From NCBI RefSeq assembly GCF_003634965.1, contig NZ_RBXP01000004.1, positions 1-64,000 on the forward strand: 64,000 nucleotides of DNA, read 5' to 3'. The DNA comes from Azonexus fungiphilus. Its GTDB lineage: Bacteria; Pseudomonadota; Gammaproteobacteria; Burkholderiales; Rhodocyclaceae. Below the pieces are notes generated by a model that saw only the letters and a list, made by a program, of their open reading frames with translations, made no database searches and was not told where the DNA came from. Shown here in pieces: positions 55,621 to 62,908 of the stretch. The position numbers and the translations under genes are program-made. How positions within the stretch are numbered: the first letter of the stretch is position 1; the number at the start of each line of letters is the position of its first letter.

Positions 55621-56400
55621 ATGCAAACTCACGACAAACCCCAACTCAAGGCCGAGGCCCGCAACCTCAACTTCTACTACGGCGAAGCCAAGGCCCTGAA
55701 GAACATCAACATGCCGATCTACGACAAGAAGGTCACCGCGCTGATCGGGCCTTCGGGCTGCGGCAAGTCGACCTACCTGCGCAGCTTCAACCGCATGCAC
55801 GACCTCTACCCGGGCAACCGCTACGAGGGCGAGATCCGCTTCTACCCGGACAACACCAACCTGCTGTCGCCGGAAGTCGATCCGATCGAAGTGCGGATGC
55901 GCGTCGGCATGGTCTTCCAGAAGCCGAACCCCTTCCCCAAGACGATCTACGAGAACGTCGCCTACGGCCTGCGCGTGCGCGGCGAGAGCAACAAGCGCAT
56001 CCTCGACGAGAAGGTCGAGCAGGCGCTGCGCGGCGCCGCCATCTGGGAAGAAGTGAAGGACCGCCTGCAGGACCTGGCGCCGAACCTTTCCGGCGGTCAG
56101 CAGCAGCGCCTGTGCATTGCCCGCGCGCTGGCCACCGATCCCGAACTGCTGCTCTTCGACGAGCCGACCTCGGCGCTCGACCCGATCGCCACCGGCGCCA
56201 TCGAGGAACTGGTGCACGAACTGAAGAAGCGCGTCACCATCCTCATCGTCACCCACAACATGCAGCAGGCAGCGCGCGTTTCCGACTACACCGCCTACAT
56301 GTACCTGGGCGAGATGATCGAGTTCGGCAAGACCGATGAAATCTTCATCAAGCCGAACGACAAGCGTACCGAAGACTACATCACCGGCCGCATGGGCTGA
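55621..56400 (+). CDS. pstB: Phosphate ABC transporter ATPase PstB
   Basis: PstB hydrolyses ATP to drive phosphate import. The 259-residue protein has Walker [10 protein letters not shown], the Q-loop VFQKPNPFP, the ABC signature [16 protein letters not shown] and Walker [14 protein letters not shown], all normal for PstB. The ATG at 55621 (MQTHDKPQ) is chosen; one at 55609 is possible and adds four residues. It is followed closely by phoU. Confidence 0.95.
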   Translation: MQTHDKPQLKAEARNLNFYYGEAKALKNINMPIYDKKVTALIGPSGCGKSTYLRSFNRMHDLYPGNRYEGEIRFYPDNTNLLSPEVDPIEVRMRVGMVFQKPNPFPKTIYENVAYGLRVRGESNKRILDEKVEQALRGAAIWEEVKDRLQDLAPNLSGGQQQRLCIARALATDPELLLFDEPTSALDPIATGAIEELVHELKKRVTILIVTHNMQQAARVSDYTAYMYLGEMIEFGKTDEIFIKPNDKRTEDYITGRMG

Positions 56401-56411
56401 GGAGAACGAAA

Positions 56412-57101
56412 ATGCCTGATTCCCTGCACGTATCCAGCCAGTTCGACGAGGACCTCGCCCGCCTGCGCACGCATGTGCTGCAAATGGGCGGCCTGGTCGA
56501 AACCCAGATCTCGTCGGCGATCGATGCCTATTCGACGGGCGAGGTCGCCAGCGTCAAGAGCATCATCGAGACCGACCGCAAGGTGAACGACCTCGAGAAG
56601 GCGATCGACGACGACTGCGCCCACATCATCGCCAAGCGCCAGCCGACCGCCTCCGACCTGCGCCTGGTCCTCGGCATCAGCAAGATCGTCACCGACCTCG
56701 AACGCGCCGGCGACGAAGCCAAGAAGATCGCCAAGGGCGTCCGCCGCATCTACGAAGCCGGCCACATGCCGACCCAGTACGGCGTCGGCATCCGCCACCT
56801 GGCCGAAGCCGCGCTGACGATGGTGCGCCAGGCGCTCGACGCCTTCGCCCGGCTCGACGGCAAGCTTGCGCTCAGCGTCATCCGTGCCGACGAGGACGTC
56901 GATGTCGAATTCAAGTCGATCATCCGTCAGTTGATCACGCACATGATGGAAGACCCGCGTACCATTACGACCTCGATCGACATCATCTCGATCTCGCGGG
57001 CCATCGAACGCATCGGCGACCATGCCAAGAACATCTCCGAGCAGGTGGTGTTCGTCGTCGAAGGCCGCGATATCCGCCATGACAAGGAGGCCATCAAGTG
57101 A
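56412..57101 (+). CDS. phoU: Phosphate signalling protein PhoU
   Basis: PhoU links PstB to PhoR and keeps the Pho regulon silent when phosphate is high. The 229-residue protein has the PhoU helical-bundle repeat: RLRTHVLQMGGLVETQISSAIDAY and a second copy (AEAALTMVRQALDAFARLDGKLALSVI), and metal-cluster-type residues ERAGDEAKKIAKGV and ERIGDHAKNISEQVVFVVEG. The stop overlaps the phoB GTG start by four bases. Confidence 0.95.
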   Translation: MPDSLHVSSQFDEDLARLRTHVLQMGGLVETQISSAIDAYSTGEVASVKSIIETDRKVNDLEKAIDDDCAHIIAKRQPTASDLRLVLGISKIVTDLERAGDEAKKIAKGVRRIYEAGHMPTQYGVGIRHLAEAALTMVRQALDAFARLDGKLALSVIRADEDVDVEFKSIIRQLITHMMEDPRTITTSIDIISISRAIERIGDHAKNISEQVVFVVEGRDIRHDKEAIK

Positions 57102-57784
57102 CACCGACGATTCTGGTCGTCGAGGACGAACCGGCGATTCAGGAACTGGTTGTGATCAACCTCAAGCACGCCGGCTTCCTCGCCGTGCGTGCCGCCAGCG
57201 CCGAAGAAGCCGATTCGGCGATCCGCGCCGCGTTGCCCGACCTGGTCATTCTCGACTGGATGCTGCCCGGCCAGTCCGGCGTTGCGCTGGCCAAGAAGAT
57301 CCGCGGCGACGAACGCACCCGCGAGATCCCGATCATCATGCTCACCGCCCGCGTGCATGAAGAAGACAAGGTCCAGGGCCTCGACGCCGGCGCCGACGAC
57401 TACGTGACCAAGCCCTTCTCGCCGAAGGAGCTGGTCGCCCGCGTCCGCGCCGTGCTGCGCCGCCGCGCCCCGCACCTGGCCGGCGAAGCGGTCGAGGTCG
57501 GCGACCTCCAGCTCAACCCGGCGACCCATCGCGTGCTCGCCGGCGGCCAGCCGATCGAGCTCGGGCCGACCGAGTTCCGCCTGCTCTTCTTCTTCATGAC
57601 CCACGCCGAGCGCGTCTACACCCGCGCCCAGCTGCTCGACGAAGTCTGGGGCGACCACGTCTTCATCGAGGAGCGCACCGTCGACGTCCATATCCGTCGC
57701 CTGCGCGCCGCCCTCGAATCGACCGGCCACCACGAGCGGGTCGAAACCGTGCGCGGCACCGGCTACCGTTTCCGGGGAGCCTGA
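57098..57784 (+). CDS. phoB: Phosphate response regulator PhoB
   Basis: PhoB is an OmpR-type regulator that binds Pho boxes when phosphorylated by PhoR. The 228-residue protein has a receiver domain (about 1-120) with phospho-acceptor Asp in VILDWMLPGQSG and a Lys in VTKPFSPKEL, and a winged-helix DNA-binding domain (about 130-228: LGPTEFRLLFFFMTHAERVYTRAQLLDEVWGDHVFIEERTVDVHIRRLRAAL). It begins with GTG overlapping phoU. It should regulate this operon and the one at 60.9 kb. Confidence 0.95.
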   Translation: MTPTILVVEDEPAIQELVVINLKHAGFLAVRAASAEEADSAIRAALPDLVILDWMLPGQSGVALAKKIRGDERTREIPIIMLTARVHEEDKVQGLDAGADDYVTKPFSPKELVARVRAVLRRRAPHLAGEAVEVGDLQLNPATHRVLAGGQPIELGPTEFRLLFFFMTHAERVYTRAQLLDEVWGDHVFIEERTVDVHIRRLRAALESTGHHERVETVRGTGYRFRGA

Positions 57785-57789
57785 CGGCA

Positions 57790-59070
57790 GTGCAGCGAGC
57801 CCTGGCTTACGGCGCCTTCACCGCCGTCATTGCATTCCTGCTCGGTTATTTCGGGGAAACCTGGATGGGCTGGGTGCTCTTCTACATCGGCCTCAGCGTG
57901 CACCTGGCGATGCACTACCGCAACTTCTCGCGCCTCGAACGCTGGTCGCACAAGCCGGTGCTCGACGCCAGCCTCGAAGGCGACGGCGAGTGGGATGCGG
58001 TCTTCCGCCGCCTCTACCGCCACGAGAAGGAACTGCTCGAGAAGATCGAGCACCGCGAGCGCGATATCGCCCGCCTGATTGCCGCCGTGCATGCGATGAA
58101 CGACGGCATCGTCCTGCTTGACGGCGAGTTCCGCATCCAGTTCTGCAACAAGACCGCCGAGCGCCAGCTCGACATCGACAGCAGCACCGACCGCGGCGCC
58201 GCCATCGCCAACATCGTCCGCCAGCCGCGCTTCATCGACTACCTCGGCAAGGGCGATTTCACGCGGCCGCTGGTGCTCCGCCTCGACCGCTACTTCGAGC
58301 GCGTGCTCTCGCTCTACCTGATCGCCTACGCCGAAGACCACTGGCTGCTGCAGGTCAAGGACATCACCCAGACCGACCGCCTCGACAGCATGCGCCGCGA
58401 CTTCGTCGCCAACGTCTCGCACGAGCTGCGCACGCCGCTGACCGTGCTCTCCGGTTTCGTCGAGACGCTGCAGGAAATCGAACTCGACGCCGACTCGCGC
58501 CGCCACTACCTGCAACTGATGGGCGAGCAGTCGCAACGCATGCAGTCGATCGTCCAGGACCTGCTGACGCTGTCGTCGATCGAATCGGCACCGCCGCCGG
58601 AAGACCAGCCGGTGGACATGGCCAGCCTGGTGGACAAGCTCTACCGCGACGCCGTCGCACTCTCCGCCGGCCGCCACGACATCCGCCTCGACAGCGACGG
58701 CCAGGGCGACCTGCTCGGCGCCGAATCGGAACTGGTCAGCGCGCTTGCCAACCTGGTCGCCAATGCCGTCCGCTACACCCCGGCCGGCGGCACGATCACG
58801 CTGATCTGGAAAATCTCCGCCGAAGGCGCCGAATTCGCCGTCCAGGATACCGGCATCGGCATCGACCCCAAGCACATCCCGCGGCTGACCGAACGCTTCT
58901 ACCGCGTGGACCGCGGCCGCTCGCGCGACGCCGGCGGCACCGGCCTCGGCCTGGCGATCGTCAAGCACTCGCTCAACCGCCACCAGGCAACGCTCGAGAT
59001 CACCAGCAAACCCGGCGAAGGCAGCCGCTTCGCCACCCGCTTCCCGGCCAGCCGCGTCACCGGCCTCTGA
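57790..59070 (+). CDS. phoR: Phosphate sensor histidine kinase PhoR
   Basis: PhoR phosphorylates PhoB under phosphate limitation. The 426-residue protein has two N-terminal membrane helices (about 5-45), a PAS domain (about 95-195), the phospho-acceptor His in FVANVSHELRTPLTVLSGFVETL and a C-terminal ATPase domain with NLVANAVRYTPAGG and GTGLGLAIVKHSLNRH. There is no large periplasmic domain, as expected for PhoR. It begins with GTG five bases after phoB and ends the pst-pho run. Confidence 0.94.
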   Translation: MQRALAYGAFTAVIAFLLGYFGETWMGWVLFYIGLSVHLAMHYRNFSRLERWSHKPVLDASLEGDGEWDAVFRRLYRHEKELLEKIEHRERDIARLIAAVHAMNDGIVLLDGEFRIQFCNKTAERQLDIDSSTDRGAAIANIVRQPRFIDYLGKGDFTRPLVLRLDRYFERVLSLYLIAYAEDHWLLQVKDITQTDRLDSMRRDFVANVSHELRTPLTVLSGFVETLQEIELDADSRRHYLQLMGEQSQRMQSIVQDLLTLSSIESAPPPEDQPVDMASLVDKLYRDAVALSAGRHDIRLDSDGQGDLLGAESELVSALANLVANAVRYTPAGGTITLIWKISAEGAEFAVQDTGIGIDPKHIPRLTERFYRVDRGRSRDAGGTGLGLAIVKHSLNRHQATLEITSKPGEGSRFATRFPASRVTGL

Positions 59071-59080
59071 CCCCCGACGT

Positions 59081-59130
59081 TGACGGTCGACCCGGCAAAA
59101 ATGCCGAAAACCGGACGTCGACCGTGAAAT
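59081..59130. repeat. Double GGTCGACC repeat between phoR and the DUF3592 gene
   Basis: Two cores, TGACGGTCGACC (59081-59092) and GACGTCGACCGTGAAA (59114-59129), flank GGCAAAAATGCC and CGAAAACCGG. The pair lies between convergent genes and could fold into a long imperfect hairpin. Confidence 0.55.
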
Positions 59131-59193
59131 TTGCGGGAGCTCTTGCGACGACGTCCGGCGCGATGCGAATGCCGGATGTCGGGCTCGTTGCCC

Positions 59194-59682
59194 TCACAAG
59201 CGCCAGAGATAGAAGGCTGTGGTCAGAAAAATGAGCGCCGACAAAAAGCTGATGCTGGGCCAACCCGGCCGCAAGAGCAGGCTCTTCTCCGGACGCCCGG
59301 GGTTGTAGTAGATGGCGACCCGCCCCGTTTCGTCGGGGCAGACCTGCGCCGGCAGCAGTTTCGCCGTGTTCCTGAGCATGCCCGAGGCCGACATTTTCCA
59401 TATCGAGATGCCTTGGCCCGTATAGGACCGGCCATTCACCTCATACCGATAGAGTGCCGAAGGAACGTAGTCCTGGTCTCGGGTGCCAGGATCGGGGCCG
59501 CCCAGCGGACGAATGCCAAGGTCGAGAAGCTGCCCTTCCACCTGCGGCCACCGGCGAACGCGCAGTGCATGCCACAGCGAACCGGCGAGGACGACGAGCA
59601 CATACAGCGTCGCCCAGAAGTGGATGCCCTGCAACTCCTTGCGGAGCGCCAGATCGAGCATGCGGTGAAGATAGTCGAGCAT
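59194..59682 (-). CDS. DUF3592-type membrane protein
   Basis: A 162-residue protein with a hydrophobic helix near 25-45 (WATLYVLVVLAGSLWHAL), a central beta-rich domain (VEGQLLDLGIRPLG, YRYEVNGRSYTGQGIS, VAIYYNPGRPEKSLL) and a C-terminal helix (SFLSALIFLTTAFYLWRL). The YRYEVNGRSYTG and YYNP-PEKSLL motifs are those of DUF3592 proteins, whose function is unknown. It lies right after the phoR end on the other strand, in DNA less GC-rich than its surroundings. Confidence 0.8.
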   Translation of the reverse strand: MLDYLHRMLDLALRKELQGIHFWATLYVLVVLAGSLWHALRVRRWPQVEGQLLDLGIRPLGGPDPGTRDQDYVPSALYRYEVNGRSYTGQGISIWKMSASGMLRNTAKLLPAQVCPDETGRVAIYYNPGRPEKSLLLRPGWPSISFLSALIFLTTAFYLWRL

Positions 59683-59784
59683 GGTTTTTGATGCTTAGCT
59701 TAGCTTTGAGCGGCCTGCGCGGCTTTTTGCACAGGTCCCGAGGAATGGTGGAGTGGGTGTCGTGTGATCACACTAACCCGATAC

Positions 59785-60279
59785 CTATAGTTGAACTGAA
59801 ATCTGCCAGTTCATTGATTTTGTCCGTGCCAAAATTTCGGGTACTGAAGTAAGAAGTAGCTCTCCCGTCACATTGTTGTACAGCGCAACGCGGTGCCTTT
59901 CTTTCAACGCGTCGGCGGCGGCTATTTCTCCTTCAGTTAGCGCGAAAAAGAAACCAGTAAAGCCAGGGCGAACCCGCTCTTGGTTAGCGGTCTTGATTTC
60001 GATAAAGGTCATTCTTGGCAAAGCAGAACGGACCGCAACGGGATTGGTGAAGTCAATTTCCTCAGCAGTTGGAAAAGCAACAGCGTCAAAGCTGGATCCT
60101 TTGATCACCACGCCAATTTCAGCCAAGGCGGACAACAAAACCTTCAAGCCAGCACCTCGTGGCCGAGGGACCCAGTGTTCCATTTCTGCCAGTGCGCTCA
60201 ACTCGCCGGACGCACCGCTTTGATTTGCCATTCGCGTTAGGTGTTGACGCTTAGCCTTGATGACTTCAATAGGATTCAT
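59785..60279 (-). CDS. Cassette-type gene, possible PD-(D/E)XK nuclease-like protein
   Basis: The 164-residue product (from the ATG at 60279; 60291 also possible) has no named family that I recognise with certainty. It contains a nuclease-like pattern: GSSFDAVAF with an Asp, then MTFIEIKTANQ, giving the D...ExK arrangement of the PD-(D/E)XK fold, followed by PGFTGFFFALTEGEIAAADALKERHRVALYNN, which recalls DUF3883-like domains. Its start lies just seven bases from an attC site and its base composition is clearly lower in GC than the neighbours, so it is likely a mobile cassette gene. Confidence 0.6.
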   Translation of the reverse strand: MNPIEVIKAKRQHLTRMANQSGASGELSALAEMEHWVPRPRGAGLKVLLSALAEIGVVIKGSSFDAVAFPTAEEIDFTNPVAVRSALPRMTFIEIKTANQERVRPGFTGFFFALTEGEIAAADALKERHRVALYNNVTGELLLTSVPEILARTKSMNWQISVQL

Positions 60280-60285
60280 CGAAAT

Positions 60286-60357
60286 GCCCAACGTGCTAGC
60301 TCAGTGGCCCGAAGTCGGCTTGCTAGCGAAGCGTCCCTCTGGCGCGGCGGGTTAGGC
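60286..60357 (-). mobile_element. Integron-type attC recombination site
   Basis: A 72-base element bounded by GCCCAAC (60286-60292) and GTTAGGC (60351-60357), which match the RYYYAAC and GTTRRRY core sites and are inverted-complementary at six of seven bases. Between them are two GCTAGC blocks that can pair as the inner arms. Read on the minus strand, it comes directly after the 60400-60657 gene and before the ATG of the next one, exactly as in a gene-cassette array. A GTTAGAC core precedes the upstream cassette gene (60662-60668). No integrase gene is in the window. Confidence 0.72.
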
Positions 60358-60399
60358 TGATAGCCCAAAGCGTAAAAGTCGGTACTTGCGAGACGTTGG

Positions 60400-60657
60400 T
60401 TAAGCATTTGATTTGTCGTGATTTGCTACCCGAAAGTTGAATATTGCAACCACGATACCAATGCAACCCAAAACAGAAAATAAGACTACCTCACCCCAAG
60501 CGCCGAACAGGCTGGAAAAGGTATTGTGAAGCCAAGCCCAACGGCCTGTCGTAGTCGAAGACGTGGGGGCGGTATAGGAAAGCGAAGCGAGCAAAAAGAA
60601 GACGCTCGATAGGCCAAGCCATAGATTTCCTTTTTCCTTCTGCGACATGCGGCTCAT
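60400..60657 (-). CDS. Cassette-type small membrane protein, unknown
   Basis: An 85-residue protein with two hydrophobic helices, at about 12-30 (LWLGLSSVFFLLASLSY) and 57-76 (VVLFSVLGCIGIVVAIFNF), and a short polar loop. I do not recognise a family. In minus-strand sense it is preceded by a GTTAGAC core only four bases before the ATG and followed by the attC site, so the whole unit (60668 down to 60286, about 380 bases) has the size and layout of one integron cassette. Base composition is lower in GC than the flanks. Confidence 0.65.
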   Translation of the reverse strand: MSRMSQKEKGNLWLGLSSVFFLLASLSYTAPTSSTTTGRWAWLHNTFSSLFGAWGEVVLFSVLGCIGIVVAIFNFRVANHDKSNA

Positions 60658-60841
60658 AGTGGTCTAACAGTTATTTCCCAGCAAAAACGTCCGGGTCATC
60701 AGCAATAACACGGGCGCGACTGGGGCACTTGTAAGGGTTTGAATGACATGGAGATTATCTGAAGCCCATCTCCTGATCAATCATCCGCCACATCCGGCAG
60801 TAGCCTGCCGCCGCCCGCCCGCACCGTCGCCTTTCATCATC

Positions 60842-60859
60842 GCGTCACGGCGCTGTCAC
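60842..60859 (+). promoter_or_regulatory. Candidate Pho box upstream of the plcP-like gene
   Basis: GCGTCAC (60842-60848) and CTGTCAC (60853-60859), four bases apart, follow the PhoB-box architecture of two CTGTCAT-like heptamers. The second heptamer is a six-of-seven match, the first a five-of-seven. It ends about 33 bases before the ATG of the metallophosphoesterase gene. Confidence 0.6.
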
Positions 60860-60892
60860 GAAGCCTTCATCCGGGCTGGCTATCGTCGGCGC

Positions 60893-61705
60893 ATGCCCAA
60901 AGTCAGAAGCCTGTTCCTCTCCGACATCCACCTCGGCACGCGGGCGTGCCAGGCGGAGCGGCTCCTTGATTTCCTGCGCGAGCACCCGGCCGAGCAGACT
61001 TTCCTGATCGGCGACATCGTCGATTTCTGGGCGATGAGTCGCAGCATCTGCTGGACCCAGGCGCAGAACACCGTCGTCCAGAAACTGTTGCGCCGGGCGC
61101 GTGCCGGCGAGCGTGTCGTCTTCATCCCCGGCAACCACGACGAGGTGTTGCGCGAATACTGCGGCATCGTCTTCGGCGAGATCGAGGTGGTCGACGAGAT
61201 GGTGCACGAAACCGCCGACGGTCGCCGTTTCCTGCTCATCCACGGCGACCAGTTCGACCAGGTGACGCGCCATCACCGCTGGGTCGCGGTGCTGGGCGAC
61301 AAGGCCTACGACCTGCTGGTCCGCCTCAACCACTGGCTGTCGTGGATCCGCCGCAAGCTCGGCCGGCCCGGCTACTGGTCGCTGGCCGGCTACGCCAAGC
61401 GGCGGGTCAAGACGGCGCTCAATTTCATCTTCGACTTCGAGGAATCGGCCGTCCATCACGCCCGCGAGCGCGGCCTCGACGGTGTCATCTGCGGCCACAT
61501 CCACTGGGCGACGATGCGCGAGATCGACGGCCTGGCCTACATCAACTGCGGTGATTGGGTCGATTCCTGCACGGCCATCGTCGAGCATTTCGACGGTCGC
61601 CTCGAACTGGTTGCCTGGGGCGCCGGCAGCGCCCTTCCCGAACCCCGGCGGCTGGCCGCCCCGGCCGCAGGGCCGGTCAACGAAAGCGAAACGGCAGAGG
61701 CCTGA
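60893..61705 (+). CDS. plcP: PlcP-like metallophosphoesterase (phospholipase C, lipid remodelling)
   Basis: A 270-residue calcineurin-type phosphoesterase: SDIHLGTRACQAERLLDFLR (Asp, His), IGDIVDFW, PGNHDEVLREY, LLIHGDQFDQV, a mid-region typical of this subfamily (AYDLLVRLNHWLSWIRRKLG.PGYWSLAGYAKRRVKTALNFI) and ICGHIHWATM plus YINCGDWVDSCTAIVEH. These stretches resemble the PlcP group, known in alphaproteobacteria and marine bacteria to cleave phosphatidylcholine or phosphatidylethanolamine during phosphate starvation, better than LpxH. Automatic annotation would probably call it UDP-2,3-diacylglucosamine diphosphatase. The ATG at 60893 lies near a candidate Pho box and two glycosyltransferases follow. 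Confidence 0.82.
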   Translation: MPKVRSLFLSDIHLGTRACQAERLLDFLREHPAEQTFLIGDIVDFWAMSRSICWTQAQNTVVQKLLRRARAGERVVFIPGNHDEVLREYCGIVFGEIEVVDEMVHETADGRRFLLIHGDQFDQVTRHHRWVAVLGDKAYDLLVRLNHWLSWIRRKLGRPGYWSLAGYAKRRVKTALNFIFDFEESAVHHARERGLDGVICGHIHWATMREIDGLAYINCGDWVDSCTAIVEHFDGRLELVAWGAGSALPEPRRLAAPAAGPVNESETAEA

Positions 61706-61706
61706 A

Positions 61707-62891
61707 ATGCGCGTATTGATGGTGTCGGATGTCTATTTCCCGCGGGTCAACGGCGTATCCACGTCGATCGAGACCTTCCGCCGCACGCTCGCCGGCGAAG
61801 GCGTCGAGGTCCGCCTGGTGGTGCCGCGCTACGGCGACGAGCCCGAGGCGCCGGGCATCGTCCGCGTCGCCGGGCGGCCGGTGCCGGGCGACCGCGAGGA
61901 CCGGCTGGTCGGCTGGCGGGCGATGCACGCGGCGGTGCACGCGGCAGCGGCCGAGTGCGACGCGATCCACATCCAGACGCCCTTCGTCGCCCACTACGCC
62001 GGCCTCGCCGCGGCCCGTCGCCACGGGCTGCCGGTGCTGGCCACCTACCACACGCTGTTCGAGGAGTACGTCGAGCATTACGCGCCCTGGCTGCCCGCCG
62101 GCTGGCTGCGACGCCAGGCGCGGGCGCTGTCGCGGCGCCAGTGCAACGGGCTCGACGCGGTTGTCGTGCCGTCGCGGGCGATGCGCGACCGGCTGCTCAC
62201 CTACGGCGTGCAGCGGCCGCTGCACGTGCTGCCGACCGGCATCCCGCTCGGCCAGTTCGCCGCCGGCGACGGCGCCGCCTTCCGTGCCGCCCACGGCATC
62301 GCGCCGACGCGGCCGGTGGCGCTGTTCGTCGGCCGCGTCGCCCACGAAAAGAACATCGGCTTCCTGTTCGAGGCGCTGCAGCATGCGCATCGCCTGCAGC
62401 CGCAGATCCTCCTCGTCGTGGCCGGCGAGGGGCCGGCGATGCCCGAACTGCAGGCGCGCGTCGCCGCCCTCGGGCTGACCGATTCGGTCCGCTTCATCGG
62501 TTATCTCGACCGGCGCAGCGCGCTGCCGGCCTGCTACGCGGCGGCCGATGCCTTCGTCTTCGCGTCGCGCACCGAGACCCAGGGCCTGGTCCTGCTCGAG
62601 GCGATGGCCGCCGGCCTGCCGGTGGTCGCGCTGTCGGCGATGGGCACCGCCGACATCCTCGATGACGGCCGCGGCTGCCTGACGCCGCCCGACGACCCGC
62701 AGGCTTTCGGTGAGGCGCTCGGCCACCTGCTCGCCTACCCCGGGGCCTGGGGCCACCTGGCGCGCTCGGCGCTGGACTGCGCACGCGACTGGTCGGACAC
62801 GGCGATGGCGGCGCGGCTGGCGACGCTCTACCGTCAGCTGGCGACGGCGAAAAATGCCCGTTTTGCGGTGTCGACCGCAAAACCCGCCTGA
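61707..62891 (+). CDS. Family-4 glycosyltransferase, possible diacylglycerol glucosyltransferase
   Basis: The 394-residue protein has a GT-B fold: an N-terminal MVSDVYFPRVNGVSTSIETF typical of family GT4 and a C-terminal nucleotide-sugar domain with FVGRVAHEKNIGFL and the EX7E motif ETQGLVLLEAM. It resembles MgtA/PimB- and diacylglycerol-glycosylating enzymes. Its start is one base after the PlcP stop. In other bacteria a GT next to PlcP (Agt) makes glycolipids from the diacylglycerol that PlcP releases; the same use is inferred here. Its last codons lie within a GGTCGACC-like hairpin (62861-62882). Confidence 0.8.
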   Translation: MRVLMVSDVYFPRVNGVSTSIETFRRTLAGEGVEVRLVVPRYGDEPEAPGIVRVAGRPVPGDREDRLVGWRAMHAAVHAAAAECDAIHIQTPFVAHYAGLAAARRHGLPVLATYHTLFEEYVEHYAPWLPAGWLRRQARALSRRQCNGLDAVVVPSRAMRDRLLTYGVQRPLHVLPTGIPLGQFAAGDGAAFRAAHGIAPTRPVALFVGRVAHEKNIGFLFEALQHAHRLQPQILLVVAGEGPAMPELQARVAALGLTDSVRFIGYLDRRSALPACYAAADAFVFASRTETQGLVLLEAMAAGLPVVALSAMGTADILDDGRGCLTPPDDPQAFGEALGHLLAYPGAWGHLARSALDCARDWSDTAMAARLATLYRQLATAKNARFAVSTAKPA

Positions 62892-62908
62892 ATCCGGGAG
62901 AACGCCCG

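Noticed and set aside
59691-59784. An attC site after the nuclease-like cassette gene
   Set aside because: A GTTCAAC core lies at the gene's end, but no GTTRRRY partner occurs in the next 100 bases, so the site is absent or decayed.
60669-60841. A second attC or an attI site upstream of the cassette
   Set aside because: A GTTAGAC core is present at 60662-60668, but no matching RYYYAAC partner at the right distance could be found, so no site is claimed here.
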